Shown here piece after piece: positions 1-8,687 of a stretch of 64,000 nucleotides of DNA. The stretch's first letter is position 1. Every line of letters starts with the position of its first letter. The notes under the pieces were generated by a model. The model made no database searches. It was not told the DNA's origin and was given only the letters and a program-made list of their open reading frames with translations. Source of the stretch: Xanthocytophaga agilis. Lineage in GTDB: Bacteria > Bacteroidota > Bacteroidia > Cytophagales > 172606-1. Made by a program: the position numbers and the translations under genes. The stretch lies in NCBI RefSeq assembly GCF_030068605.1, contig NZ_JASJOU010000001.1, forward strand, positions 1,116,001 to 1,180,000. Reading direction: 5' to 3'.

Positions 1-203
1 GCAGCGCCATATAGCAAAGGAGGCAAAAATATCAGAAAGACAATTTCCGGTTTTAAGGTAACCAATGGTAATCCTGGAATAAAACTGATTGTAAGCCCTG
101 CCAATACCAATACAATAGGAAAGGGAAAATTGTACCGATAACTCAATAAAGCCAGAATGGTCACACCAAATAAAAGAAGTACAATAATCTCAAGATTCTC
201 CAT
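1..203 (-). CDS. Na+/H+ antiporter (CPA1 family), N-terminal part
   Basis: This is a gene cut by the left window edge; only its first 67 codons are present, starting from ATG at 203. The translation begins MENLEIIVLLLFGV and contains two hydrophobic stretches (about residues 4-20 and 26-40). It then reaches PEIVFLIFLPPLLYGAA, and the LPPLLY motif followed by small residues is the signature found near the N terminus of CPA1 sodium/proton antiporters such as NhaP and YjcE. These proteins exchange Na+ for H+ across the inner membrane and have 10-13 membrane helices, so most of the protein lies outside the window. The reading frame is open up to the window edge. The motif makes the family call good; ion specificity cannot be judged. 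Confidence 0.8.
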   Translation of the reverse strand, partial: MENLEIIVLLLFGVTILALLSYRYNFPFPIVLVLAGLTISFIPGLPLVTLKPEIVFLIFLPPLLYGA

Positions 204-378
204 AGATGAATAGAAATAGACAAAATGATTTCGACCCTATCCTGTTCTGGAATGGGTGATAGAATGCAAATCTGAAAAGTGATTGAAGTACAAGTATACA
301 GAAATATATCTGATTCCCGAATTATCAGGCTTTGCGGATAAACAAATTCGGGTAGAAATGTGGCTTTTCCATAAAGCC

Positions 379-424
379 AAACACCAGTCCTTCCTCATAG
401 AAAATGATAGAAAGACTGGTGTTT
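379..424 (-). terminator. Putative terminator of the aldo/keto reductase gene
   Basis: An 11-bp perfect inverted repeat (aaacaccagtc at 379-389 with gactggtgttt at 414-424) encloses a 24-nt loop and lies just past the stop of the reductase gene. The following T-tract is weak, so efficiency is uncertain. Confidence 0.5.
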
Positions 425-445
425 CAGACTAAAAATAAAGATATC

Positions 446-1441
446 TTATTTTACCAGTTTAATCTCAGCTACATAAGATGAAATCAATGCCACTTCTTCA
501 GCAGTAAGCTCAACTGAGCCGGCTTTTGCATTCTGAACAGCCTGTTCAGCATTACGTGCTCCTGCCAATGCAATGGTGATACCTGGCTGTTGTAGTGTCC
601 AGCGTAATACCAGTTGACTCAATGTTATACCTTTATCTTCTGCAATAGGTCGCATTTTATCCAGAGCATCATTGGTACGTTTGATATTCTCATCGGTAAA
701 GAAATACAATCCTGCTCTGTGATCTCCTGCTTCAAAGGTATACCCAGGTTTCATTTTTCCGGTCAATAATCCTCTCTCCAATGGACTATACGCCAGAATA
801 GATTTGGTGTGTTCCAGACAATAAGGAATCAGTTCTTTCTCAATATCCCGCTTTACCATGCTGTATGGAACCTGATTAGAAACAAGGGAGATGTATTTTT
901 CTGCTTCCTGCATCTGGGCTGCATTGTAGTTACACACCCCTGCGTATCGTACTTTTCCTTCCTTAATCAGTTGAGCCACAGTTTCCATTGTCTCCTGGAT
1001 CGGTGTAGTAGAATCAGGCCAGTGAATCTGGTACAGGTCTATATAGTCTGTTCCCAAACGACGCAGGCTATCTTCACATTCTTTGATAATACTTTCACGT
1101 CCGGCATATTTATAGATATCGATAGGTTGTCCCTGATTATTCTTGCTGGAAAAACCAAAATCACCTTTTGCCAGATCCCAGCGCATGCCATATTTGGTCA
1201 CAATCTGCACTTTATCTCTGCGAATATCTTTAATAGCCTCCCCTACGATTTCCTCACTGGTTCCCTGTCCGTAAATTGGGGCTGTATCAATAGAGGTTAC
1301 TCCCTGATGATAGGATTCAATAATTGCTTTCACGGCATCTTTCCGTTCAGTTCCTCCCCACATCCATCCACCCGCAGCCCACGCGCCAAATGTAATAACT
1401 GATAATTCCAGATCTGAATTTCCTAACTTTCTGTATTCCAT
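446..1441 (-). CDS. Aldo/keto reductase
   Basis: This 331-residue protein is a TIM-barrel NAD(P)H-dependent oxidoreductase of the aldo/keto reductase superfamily, which reduces aldehydes and ketones in the cytoplasm. The catalytic tetrad is visible: Asp52 and Tyr57 in DTAPIYG, Lys83 in VTKYG and His140 in QIHWPD. The C-terminal cofactor-binding pattern around LAGARNAEQ is also present. Length is normal for the bacterial family. The start MEYRKLGNSDL matches the usual N terminus. It is transcribed alone on the minus strand, and its terminator hairpin lies at 379-424. The natural substrate cannot be deduced from sequence. Confidence 0.93.
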   Translation of the reverse strand: MEYRKLGNSDLELSVITFGAWAAGGWMWGGTERKDAVKAIIESYHQGVTSIDTAPIYGQGTSEEIVGEAIKDIRRDKVQIVTKYGMRWDLAKGDFGFSSKNNQGQPIDIYKYAGRESIIKECEDSLRRLGTDYIDLYQIHWPDSTTPIQETMETVAQLIKEGKVRYAGVCNYNAAQMQEAEKYISLVSNQVPYSMVKRDIEKELIPYCLEHTKSILAYSPLERGLLTGKMKPGYTFEAGDHRAGLYFFTDENIKRTNDALDKMRPIAEDKGITLSQLVLRWTLQQPGITIALAGARNAEQAVQNAKAGSVELTAEEVALISSYVAEIKLVK

Positions 1442-1475
1442 GATTGATATGAATTAATGGTAATGATAGGGTTTG

Positions 1476-1522
1476 TCAAAAAAGCAATGCCAGACCTCTT
1501 TATATGCCTGAGATCTGGCATT
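1476..1522 (-). terminator. Terminator of the sugar dehydrogenase-cytochrome operon
   Basis: A 12-bp stem with one mismatch (1486-1497 with 1511-1522, core aatgccaga) is followed on the minus strand by a run of six T. It lies about 30 bases after the cytochrome stop codon and fits a rho-independent terminator. Confidence 0.7.
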
Positions 1523-1553
1523 AATAGTAGGAAGAAAACTTAAAATCAAACAC

Positions 1554-1976
1554 TTACTTTTTAGCTGCACGCTGGCTTTTCACCAGAGCAGCCGGAACAG
1601 CATCTGCATTATTGGTGAAATCACTCCGGATGTAGGTCAGTACATCAGCGATTTCCTGATCTGTCAGAAACTCAAAGGATGGCATAGGATTGGCGTAATA
1701 ATCACCATCGACCTCTACACCACTCAATCCATTCAAAAGAATGGTTACAAGTTTTTCCTTTGGCCCAAGAACAAAAGATGTTTTAATCAAAGGCGGGTTC
1801 AGATGAGGAACCCCACTCCCATCCACCTGATGACAGGTCAGACATTGCTGTTCGTAGATTCTTTTTCCTGCTGCCACAGGCGATTCAGTTGCCGCAGGTG
1901 TTTTTTGTTGTGCCATCACACACACAGATGCCAATCCCACAATACCAGCGAGTATACTCTTTCTCACACTTTTCAT
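1554..1976 (-). CDS. Periplasmic c-type cytochrome
   Basis: This is a 140-residue exported monoheme cytochrome c. Residues 1-22 form a Sec signal peptide ending in VCVMAQ. The heme attachment site is C45-L-T-C48-H49, and Met98 in NPMPSF is the likely sixth iron ligand. Its ATG overlaps the TAA stop of the upstream sugar dehydrogenase gene (TAATG on the minus strand), so the two are probably translationally coupled. By context it likely accepts electrons from the PQQ-type dehydrogenase and passes them toward the respiratory chain. The family call is firm; the partnership is inferred from the gene overlap. Confidence 0.92.
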   Translation of the reverse strand: MKSVRKSILAGIVGLASVCVMAQQKTPAATESPVAAGKRIYEQQCLTCHQVDGSGVPHLNPPLIKTSFVLGPKEKLVTILLNGLSGVEVDGDYYANPMPSFEFLTDQEIADVLTYIRSDFTNNADAVPAALVKSQRAAKK

Positions 1977-3274
1977 TATTTGCCTTTGTAAGTAATTTTA
2001 TAAATAGTTCCTTTTACATCGTCAGATACATACAATGCGCCATCCGGGCCCTGAGCCAGTCCACAAGGACGATGCTGAGCCTGTCCGGGAGATTGCAGGT
2101 CTTCTGTTCCAGCAAAGCTGTCAGCAAATATTTCCCATTCTCCACTTGGTTTTCCATTTTTAAACGGCACAAAAGCCACAAAGTAACCTTTCTGTTTTTC
2201 AGGAGCTCTGTTCCAGGAACCATGAAATGCGATAAATGCTCCATTTTTGTATTTAGCAGGAAACATAGTACCTGTATAAAAAAGCAATCCATTAGGGGCC
2301 ATATGGCCAGGAAATGCCACTACCGGGTCCAAGGCTTTTTCGCCACCTACTTTTTTACCATCCCCACCATATTCAGGTGCCAGAATTTTTTTCTTCTGAA
2401 ACTGATCATAATACACATACGGCCATCCGCAATCATCGCCTTTTTTTACCGCATACATCGTTTCCGCAGGTAATTCAGCACTTTTCTTTGCATCATACAT
2501 ATCCGGATACAACTGAAACAGTTGGTCCCGTCCGTGCTGCATCACAAAAAGCTCATTACTGGCAGTATTCCAGTCCAATCCTACTACATTGCGAAGACCT
2601 GTTGCATAACGTACCCCATTTCCATATGTCTGATTTAATACAGATGCCTTAAATTGCCAGATTCCACCAGCCGAATCCAGAATAGGACAAGGAGTCATCC
2701 CTTTCGATCCTTTTGTACGGTCTTTTTCCTGACAAGCATTGGAATAGGCCCCGATATTTACATACAGATTGCCATTGTTATCCAATACAATCGATTTGGA
2801 TTCATGCTGATGACGATTGATCAATCCTGTTACTATCTTTTCTGGTTTATCGGGATTAGTAACTTCACCATTGGCATTTAGTGTATACCGGAATACTTCC
2901 TCATTGGAAGAAGCATAGAGATAGTTACCTTTTATTGCAATTCCAGTACCTACAAAATCACCAAAGAACTTTTGCTGGTCTACTTTGCCATCTCCATTAG
3001 TATCTTCTAACATGGCGATTCCTTTTCCATCTTTCAGCTTGGCAAGCTTCACATAAACTTTCCCTTTTGGTGTAACCACCAGATGTCGGGCAGTTCCCAG
3101 GTTTTCAGCAACAATTGTAGCGTCAAAGCCTGCCGGAATCTTCAATCCGGTTTCTTTCTGCATCACCAGTTTCTCTTTTCCAGGCAACCCATCGTTCTTT
3201 CCGTTATCACGGAAACCTGAAAAAACTGATACGGCCAATACCAATGCACAGGCACGGAACATTGTTTTTTTCAT
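1976..3274 (-). CDS. PQQ-dependent sugar dehydrogenase (sorbosone dehydrogenase-like beta-propeller)
   Basis: This is an exported protein of about 432 residues resembling soluble glucose/sorbosone dehydrogenases. The family folds as a six-bladed propeller and oxidises sugars or aldoses in the periplasm with PQQ. Visible features are MLEDTNGDGKVDQ (Ca-site-like), GLINRHQHESKSIV, YATGLRNVVGLDWN, LFVMQHGRDQLF, GDDCGWPYVYY, AFIAFHGSWNRAP and the C-terminal GPDGALYVSDD. The open frame extends 50 codons upstream of 3274, but MKKTMFRACALVLAVSVFSG is a proper signal peptide, so I place the start at 3274. Its stop overlaps the cytochrome start by one base. The divergent neighbour is an HxlR regulator. 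Some family members lack PQQ binding, so cofactor use is not proven. Confidence 0.85.
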   Translation of the reverse strand: MKKTMFRACALVLAVSVFSGFRDNGKNDGLPGKEKLVMQKETGLKIPAGFDATIVAENLGTARHLVVTPKGKVYVKLAKLKDGKGIAMLEDTNGDGKVDQQKFFGDFVGTGIAIKGNYLYASSNEEVFRYTLNANGEVTNPDKPEKIVTGLINRHQHESKSIVLDNNGNLYVNIGAYSNACQEKDRTKGSKGMTPCPILDSAGGIWQFKASVLNQTYGNGVRYATGLRNVVGLDWNTASNELFVMQHGRDQLFQLYPDMYDAKKSAELPAETMYAVKKGDDCGWPYVYYDQFQKKKILAPEYGGDGKKVGGEKALDPVVAFPGHMAPNGLLFYTGTMFPAKYKNGAFIAFHGSWNRAPEKQKGYFVAFVPFKNGKPSGEWEIFADSFAGTEDLQSPGQAQHRPCGLAQGPDGALYVSDDVKGTIYKITYKGK

Positions 3275-3461
3275 AAATCTGTTGATAAAATGTATGTAAG
3301 GGTATAAACTAAAAAATGAAACAGAATAAGACCATATTTCCGCCATCAAATCAAAAATGTGTATCTTAGTCTCTGTTTCTCTTGAAACCTTAAAATAAAA
3401 ACATCTGTTCCTCTCAAGCAACAACTCATACCATTAAGTATAACTCATAAAAAAATTAGTC

Positions 3462-3833
3462 ATGGCAATACGAAAAACTACTTCAACCAACTTCATGAAT
3501 CAGGCTTTTCTGGAAAATAAGTGTGCCCTTAATGAGCTGATTCATTTATTAAGTAAAAGATGGCTTACAGAAGTTCTTTTTAGTATAGAAGAAGGTAACA
3601 ACCGTTTTTCAAGCTTAAAAGAAGATCTGCAACATATCAGTGATCACATTCTCGCCGACCGACTCAGGTTGCTGGAAGACTATGCACTTATTACACGAAA
3701 AAGTGTACAGGAAACCCCTCCCAAAGTGGAATATGCACTTACCGAACGAGGATATGAATTAAGCAACTTGCTGGATGGATTATGTGGATTTGCCGAAACA
3801 ATATCGTTTGCTTCTGTTTCTCAGGATTCTTAA
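3462..3833 (+). CDS. HxlR family transcriptional regulator
   Basis: This 123-residue winged helix-turn-helix protein is of the HxlR (MarR-like) family, a group of dimeric cytoplasmic regulators that often respond to redox or electrophile stress. The core runs from about residue 20 to 112: an N-terminal Cys19 (NKCALNELIHLL), the helix-turn-helix in FSSLKEDLQHISDHILADRL, the wing in RKSVQETPPKVEYALTERG, and a C-terminal dimer helix. It is divergent from the sugar dehydrogenase-cytochrome operon with 187 bases between the starts, which suggests control of that operon or of itself. The single N-terminal Cys resembles the redox-sensing Cys of some HxlR proteins, but that role is inference. Confidence 0.9.
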   Translation: MAIRKTTSTNFMNQAFLENKCALNELIHLLSKRWLTEVLFSIEEGNNRFSSLKEDLQHISDHILADRLRLLEDYALITRKSVQETPPKVEYALTERGYELSNLLDGLCGFAETISFASVSQDS

Positions 3834-4114
3834 TCGATGCTTTATCCCTACTATACTATATTCTCTGTTATTTTCTATTTCATCCGAAATATATACAATA
3901 GATTTGTTGTTCCCTGATTTTCAAACAGATTGATTGTAAGTATATTCTAGTCTTTTGCCTTAGCCATCGGTTTTAATTATTTTTTATAAAAGATTAAGAA
4001 AAAATTTAACGATTCTTAGTTAATAATGTACTTTATTTGCAGGAATAGAGTTAGTAAAGAGTACCAACCAAAAGGTAGACACTTATTTATCATTATTAAC
4101 ACTTGGAAATCTTT

Positions 4115-5425
4115 ATGTGGAAAGAACAGAATGCACCCACAGCCGTTGTTTCTGATAACAGCCGACCCAACAAAACTCTCTCAGAATCGAGTACCAACAC
4201 CTACCTGGTTCCGTTTATTCTAATGACCACTCTTTTCTTTATGTGGGGATTTGCACACAACCTTAATCCAATTTTGATTCCACATTTGAAGAAAGCCTGC
4301 CAGCTTACCGATTTTCAATCTGCCATGATTGATTCAGCCTTTTTTGTAGGCTATTTTGCTATGGCTATTCCAGCAGGTATAGTAATGAAAAAATATGGGT
4401 ATAAAGCGGGTATCATTGGTGGACTCATTCTATTTGCCATAGGTGCATTCCTGTTTGTACCAGCTGCCAATGTTCGGATTTTCGGATTCTTCCTTACTGC
4501 ACTTTTCATCATTGCCAGTGGACTTACCTTTCTGGAAACAGCTGCTAACCCATATGTTACTGTATTAGGAGAAAAAGAAGGAGCTTCTCAACGCATCAAC
4601 CTGGCTCAGTCATTTAATGGATTGGGTGCATCCATGGGAGCCCTTATTGGTGGACGTCTGATTCTATCAGGCAAAAACCTGACAGATGCAGAGAAAACAA
4701 CAATGTCTCCAGATCAACTCAACACCTTTCTGACAGAAGAAGCCAGTTCGGTAAAACTTCCGTATATAGTTATTGGCTTTATTGTATTAAGTATTGCTAT
4801 TATTCTCTATCGTACCCGATTGCCTGAGATTAAAGAAGATGACCATGAAATTGACTTATCATCAGGCAAGAAAAGCATCTGGCGTCACAAACATCTGATG
4901 TGGGGAGTTTTAGCTCAGTTCTTTTATGTAGGTGGACAGGTATGTGTATCTAGTTTCTTTATCCGGTATCTGTATCAGACAGCACATATTGAAGAACAAA
5001 AAGCCTCTGATTATTTATCAGCTGCTCTATTGGTCTTTATGGTGGGTCGCTTTGTAGGTACCTTTCTGATGAAATATATAGCACCTCAGCGTCTGTTAAC
5101 GATCTATGCAGTAATGAACCTGATTTTATTGACTGTGGTAGTGAGTTATGGTGGTATGATCTCTTTGTTTGCCCTTATAGGTGTTGAGTTCTTTATGTCT
5201 ATCATGTTCCCAACCATCTTCTCTCTCAGCATTCAGTCGCTGAAAGAAGAAACCAAAATGGGATCATCCCTGCTTATTATGTCTATTGTAGGTGGAGCGA
5301 TCTTCCCTCTTATTATGGGACATATCTCTGATATAAGTTCAATTCAGACAGCGTATATTGTTCCTCTACTGTGTTTTATTGTTATTTTCTATTTCGGCTG
5401 GAAAGGTCACAAAGTAAAAGCCTGA
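4115..5425 (+). CDS. fucP: L-fucose:H+ symporter (FucP-type MFS permease)
   Basis: This 436-residue, 12-helix major facilitator protein belongs to the FucP subfamily, which imports L-fucose or related sugars with protons. Visible features are FFMWGFAHNLNPILIPHLK at the first helix, DSAFFVGYFAMAIPAG, ETAANPYVTVLG in helix 4-5, and RINLAQSFNGLGA. A TTG at 4103 is in frame, but the ATG at 4115 (MWKEQN) is the more likely start. An SDR dehydrogenase follows after 135 bases and a zinc dehydrogenase after that, consistent with a non-phosphorylative fucose-type route. FucP homologues also carry galactose, glucose or other hexoses, so the exact substrate is inferred. Confidence 0.88.
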   Translation: MWKEQNAPTAVVSDNSRPNKTLSESSTNTYLVPFILMTTLFFMWGFAHNLNPILIPHLKKACQLTDFQSAMIDSAFFVGYFAMAIPAGIVMKKYGYKAGIIGGLILFAIGAFLFVPAANVRIFGFFLTALFIIASGLTFLETAANPYVTVLGEKEGASQRINLAQSFNGLGASMGALIGGRLILSGKNLTDAEKTTMSPDQLNTFLTEEASSVKLPYIVIGFIVLSIAIILYRTRLPEIKEDDHEIDLSSGKKSIWRHKHLMWGVLAQFFYVGGQVCVSSFFIRYLYQTAHIEEQKASDYLSAALLVFMVGRFVGTFLMKYIAPQRLLTIYAVMNLILLTVVVSYGGMISLFALIGVEFFMSIMFPTIFSLSIQSLKEETKMGSSLLIMSIVGGAIFPLIMGHISDISSIQTAYIVPLLCFIVIFYFGWKGHKVKA

Positions 5426-5560
5426 CAAATATATAATACTCTATTTATAGCAGGATGTGTTACAAGCAGACAGATAGTTGTCATTGTTACACTTCCTGCT
5501 TTATTATTTATCAATCATTTTCTACTTTCGGATTTTTATTCCGCAATTTTTTAAAACCGT

Positions 5561-6349
5561 ATGAATCTTCATTTAAAAGACAAAGTCATTATTGTTACAG
5601 GAGGAGCCAAAGGCATTGGAGAAGGTATTGTGCGGGTTCTTGCTCATGAAGGAGCTGTTCCTGTTATTGTAGGTCGCAACGAAGAAGACAACCTACAGGT
5701 ACTAAATGATCTGTTAGCCAAAGGCCATAAAGCATTTCAGGTAGTAGCCGAACTTACACAACCTGCTGAATGCAAAAAAACGGTAGAGGCCGTACTGACA
5801 GCGTTTGGAAAAATCGATGGACTGGTTAACAATGCTGGTGTAAATGATGGAGTTAGTCTGGAGAATGGGAATTACGAAGATTTTGTAGCATCACTGCACA
5901 GGAATCTGATTCACTATTACCTGATGGCTCAGCATGCTTTACCAGCTCTGAAAGAGTCTAAAGGCTCTATCGTCAATATTTCATCCAAAACAGCCGAAAC
6001 AGGACAAGGTGGTACATCTGCCTATGCGGCTTCCAATGGTGGTAGGAATGCACTGACACGCGAATGGGCAGTAGAGTTACTAAAATATGGTATTCGTGTC
6101 AACGCCCTGGTTGTAGCGGAATGCTGGACGCCCTTGTATGAGAAATGGATCAAAACACTGCCCAATCCGGAAGAAACGCTTCAGGAAATACAGGCCCGTA
6201 TACCATTTGAGAACCGGATGACTACCTCTGAAGAAATTGCCAATATGGTAGTATTCTTGTTATCTGATGTATCCAGCCATACCACCGGACAACTTATCCA
6301 TGTAGATGGTGGATATGTACATCTGGACAGAGCTATTCTGAAAATGTAA
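5561..6349 (+). CDS. SDR oxidoreductase, L-fucose dehydrogenase-like
   Basis: This is a 262-residue short-chain dehydrogenase with the Rossmann glycine motif TGGAKGIG (13-20), NNAG at 90-93 and the C-terminal GQLIHVDGGYVHLD. The region GRNALTREWAVELL followed by VVAECWTPLYEKW resembles L-fucose dehydrogenases, which oxidise L-fucose to L-fuconolactone. The catalytic serines are at 141-142 and the tyrosine is Tyr155, but the expected lysine of YxxxK is Asn159 (YAASN). I recall similar YAASN sequences in Bacteroidota SDRs, so this may be a conserved subfamily trait and not damage. It lies between fucP and a zinc dehydrogenase, which supports a sugar-oxidation role. Confidence 0.82.
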   Translation: MNLHLKDKVIIVTGGAKGIGEGIVRVLAHEGAVPVIVGRNEEDNLQVLNDLLAKGHKAFQVVAELTQPAECKKTVEAVLTAFGKIDGLVNNAGVNDGVSLENGNYEDFVASLHRNLIHYYLMAQHALPALKESKGSIVNISSKTAETGQGGTSAYAASNGGRNALTREWAVELLKYGIRVNALVVAECWTPLYEKWIKTLPNPEETLQEIQARIPFENRMTTSEEIANMVVFLLSDVSSHTTGQLIHVDGGYVHLDRAILKM

Positions 6350-6358
6350 TACTACACA

Positions 6359-6392
6359 AGCTAGTTCTACCTTAAGCATAGTGGAACTGGCT
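6359..6392 (+). terminator. Intercistronic hairpin between the SDR and zinc dehydrogenase genes
   Basis: An imperfect 12-bp stem (6359-6370 with 6381-6392, including G-U pairs) is followed by a T-rich stretch and lies 10 bases after the SDR stop. It may act as an attenuator or weak terminator before the downstream gene. Confidence 0.4.
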
Positions 6393-6422
6393 GCCTTATC
6401 ATTTTATTTCTTTGCAAAAGCC

Positions 6423-7448
6423 GTGAAAACAATTGTTTTAAATCAGCCTGGCGAATTACATCTTACCTCACGGGATGTTGATGAGGTATTATCAGATAAT
6501 GAAGCCTTGGTTCGTATACATCGGATAGGAATCTGCGGAACGGACTATCATGCCTATCGTGGAAAACAACCTTTCTTCAGCTATCCACGTGTATTGGGAC
6601 ATGAATTGGGTGCTGAAGTGGTAGCTCTTGGAAAATCTGTTGACACAAAGCAACTTGATATAGGAAATAAAGTTGCTGTAGAACCCTATCTGAATTGTGG
6701 ACATTGTCAGGCGTGTCAGAATGGCAAATCCAACTGCTGTGAAAACCTCAAAGTAATGGGTGTGCATACAGATGGGGGCATGTGTGAGTATGTAAAAATT
6801 CCAGCCAATAAACTGCACCATTCAGCCCAGTTAGGTTATGAGCAACTAGCTCTAGTAGAAACATTAGGTATTGGTGCCCATGCCGTTCAAAGGGCCCAGG
6901 TTTCAGCCAACGACATAGTACTGGTTATTGGAGCTGGCCCTATTGGGTTATCGGTGATACAGTTTGCCAAAATTCAGAATGCTCAGGTAGCAGTTATGGA
7001 TTTTAGTACGCAACGCCTTGAGTTTGCGAAACAAGCCATGCATACCGATTATAGCATTACAGCCACAACTGAATTTAACACAAATGATTTGCGAAAAGCG
7101 CTGGGAGGTAAATTGCCTACCGTTGTTTTTGATGCAACGGGTAATTCTCAGTCTATGATGAAGGCTTTTTCGTATCTGGCATTTGGAGGTAAACTTGTAT
7201 ATGTAGGTCTTTTTCAAGGAGATGTAACATTTTTCGATCCAGATTTTCATAGAAAGGAAGTCACACTTTTTGCCAGTCGTAACTCTCTGCCTTCAGATTT
7301 CAAAAACATCATTCAACAAATGGAAAGTGGTCAAATCAATACACAAGCCTGGCTCACACATCAGGCAGCATTTGAAGAGCTACCTTCTGTTTTTGAGACA
7401 TGGCTTAACCCGGAATCACATGTGATTAAAGCAATGGTTGTAGTATGA
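6423..7448 (+). CDS. Zinc-dependent alcohol/sorbitol-type dehydrogenase
   Basis: This is a medium-chain dehydrogenase of 341 residues starting at GTG 6423 (KTIVLNQPGEL, the usual N terminus). An in-frame GTG at 6381 would add an unlikely 14 residues. Catalytic zinc residues are Cys38 (ICGTDYH), His60 and Glu61 (GHELGAE). The structural zinc site is Cys92, Cys95, Cys98 and Cys106. The NAD(P)-binding motif VIGAGPIGL follows. Such enzymes oxidise polyols, sugar acids or threonine. Its position behind fucP and the fucose dehydrogenase-like SDR suggests oxidation of a sugar-derived alcohol, for example a deoxy-fuconate intermediate, but the substrate is inferred from context only. Confidence 0.85.
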   Translation: MKTIVLNQPGELHLTSRDVDEVLSDNEALVRIHRIGICGTDYHAYRGKQPFFSYPRVLGHELGAEVVALGKSVDTKQLDIGNKVAVEPYLNCGHCQACQNGKSNCCENLKVMGVHTDGGMCEYVKIPANKLHHSAQLGYEQLALVETLGIGAHAVQRAQVSANDIVLVIGAGPIGLSVIQFAKIQNAQVAVMDFSTQRLEFAKQAMHTDYSITATTEFNTNDLRKALGGKLPTVVFDATGNSQSMMKAFSYLAFGGKLVYVGLFQGDVTFFDPDFHRKEVTLFASRNSLPSDFKNIIQQMESGQINTQAWLTHQAAFEELPSVFETWLNPESHVIKAMVVV

Positions 7449-7555
7449 GTTATAGTTAACATTATTTCTCCCAGATAAAGGTCCTGTTATACACAATATC
7501 TGCTTGATAACACCTCAATCCTTTACAGGCAAAATTCAGCCAATACCCCATCCAA

Positions 7556-7586
7556 TACAGCGATAACGTTAAAAATTATCGCTGTA
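7556..7586 (+). terminator. Hairpin downstream of the zinc dehydrogenase
   Basis: A perfect 11-bp inverted repeat (tacagcgataa at 7556-7566, its complement at 7576-7586) has a 9-base loop. It lies 108 bases after the stop and lacks a clear T-tract, so it may be a terminator or an operator-like palindrome. Confidence 0.45.
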
Positions 7587-7976
7587 TAAACTATGTCTAT
7601 CTATGTTATCCTAAGTGTACTCATCTTTTGGTTCCCAAAGCTCAATACTGTTTCAGTCCAGATTGCGCACATGTACAAAATCAGTTTTCATCCGTCCTTT
7701 ATCTGCCACCAGTAGTGACACTTTTCGCAGATCTCATTTTCCTAAAAAAAGAATTTGGCCAAAAATTAGCCGGATAAGAAAACACCAAATTTTGATAGCG
7801 ATGGAAAGCATATCAAATTATCAGCAAAAACATCCAAAGATTTTTAGTAGGAAACCTGCTTTCAACATAGTTTAACTGACAGAATAAGAATATTTTTGAG
7901 GAAACAAAGCGATTTGTGATAAAGGCAGACCTGCAAAAGATCACAAAGCTGTCTGATAAACTACTATAATACAAGC

Positions 7977-8024
7977 AAATACTATAACATTAACTATGTC
8001 AAATACTATAACATTAACTATGTC
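7977..8024. repeat. Perfect 24-bp tandem repeat, two copies
   Basis: The unit aaatactataacattaact plus atgtc occurs at 7977-8000 and again at 8001-8024 with no mismatch. It lies about 60 bases upstream of the nucleosidase gene, so it could affect that promoter. The perfect identity suggests a recent duplication. Confidence 0.85.
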
Positions 8025-8081
8025 AGGGATTGTGATATAGTGCATGCTACCATCACAGGAGATTGTTAAAACCAAACACGA

Positions 8082-8687
8082 ATGATTGTAATTAATAAAC
8101 ACAAGGTATTCTCTATAGATACTGTCCTTTTTACCTTTGCTTTAGATTCTGAAGCTGCAGAAGTATTTGATGGATACACCAAGGTAATTACAGGTATTGG
8201 TAAGGTAAATGCAGCATACGAGCTTACCAAAGCTATTCAGAAAAACAGGCCAGCATTGATTATCAACCTGGGATCTGCTGGGAGTGCTCAGTTTCAAAAA
8301 GGCGAGGTCATTTGTTGTACACATTTTGTGCAGCGTGATATGGATGTAAGAGGGTTAGGTTTCCAAAAATATGAAACACCTCTCTCAGGCCTGCCACCCA
8401 TTTTAGCGTACGGCTTGGAAATGGAAGGACTCAAAAAAGGTATTTGTGGTACTGGTGACAACTTTGAAATGGGGCACTTAGCTATTGATTACAATGTGGT
8501 GGATATGGAAGCGTATGCGCTAGCAATGATTGCACAAAAAGAGAATATTCCTTTCCTATGTCTGAAATATATCTCAGATGGCGCCAACGAAAACGCTGCT
8601 GATGACTGGACTGTACAGGTACATAAGGCAGCAGTGGCGTATGGCGAGATTCTTCAGATTAAAAAGGGAAAGATAGAAGTAGCGTAA
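8082..8687 (+). CDS. Purine nucleosidase (MTA/SAH nucleosidase family)
   Basis: This 201-residue protein is of the PNP/UDP phosphorylase superfamily, most like methylthioadenosine/S-adenosylhomocysteine nucleosidases. These cleave the N-glycosidic bond to release adenine in methionine salvage. Family signposts are FALDSEAAEVF near the N terminus (acid Glu region), ITGIGKVNAAYELTKAI, LINLGSAGS, VVDMEAYALAMIA (the Met-Glu pair contacting ribose) and YISDGANENAADDW, whose Asp is the catalytic acid. It is about 30 residues shorter than E. coli MTAN, mainly in the middle, so specificity may differ. The ATG at 8082 is the only reasonable start. It stands alone between two gene-poor intervals. Confidence 0.8.
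   Translation: MIVINKHKVFSIDTVLFTFALDSEAAEVFDGYTKVITGIGKVNAAYELTKAIQKNRPALIINLGSAGSAQFQKGEVICCTHFVQRDMDVRGLGFQKYETPLSGLPPILAYGLEMEGLKKGICGTGDNFEMGHLAIDYNVVDMEAYALAMIAQKENIPFLCLKYISDGANENAADDWTVQVHKAAVAYGEILQIKKGKIEVA

Larger units (their letters stand above)
7449..8081. other. Gene-poor interval with a hairpin and a tandem repeat
   Basis: This 633-base stretch holds no gene I can support. It contains a hairpin (7556-7586) and a perfect 24-bp tandem duplication (7977-8024), each listed separately. A short open frame at 7615-7875 has no recognisable features, and another frame reads as a 50-residue stretch ending in a stop. A decayed gene here is possible but unproven. Confidence 0.6.

Noticed and set aside
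7615-7875. Plus-strand open frame of 86 codons in the gene-poor interval
   Set aside because: Ser- and basic-rich residues without a domain. A decayed transposase was considered, but no inverted ends or catalytic residues were seen.
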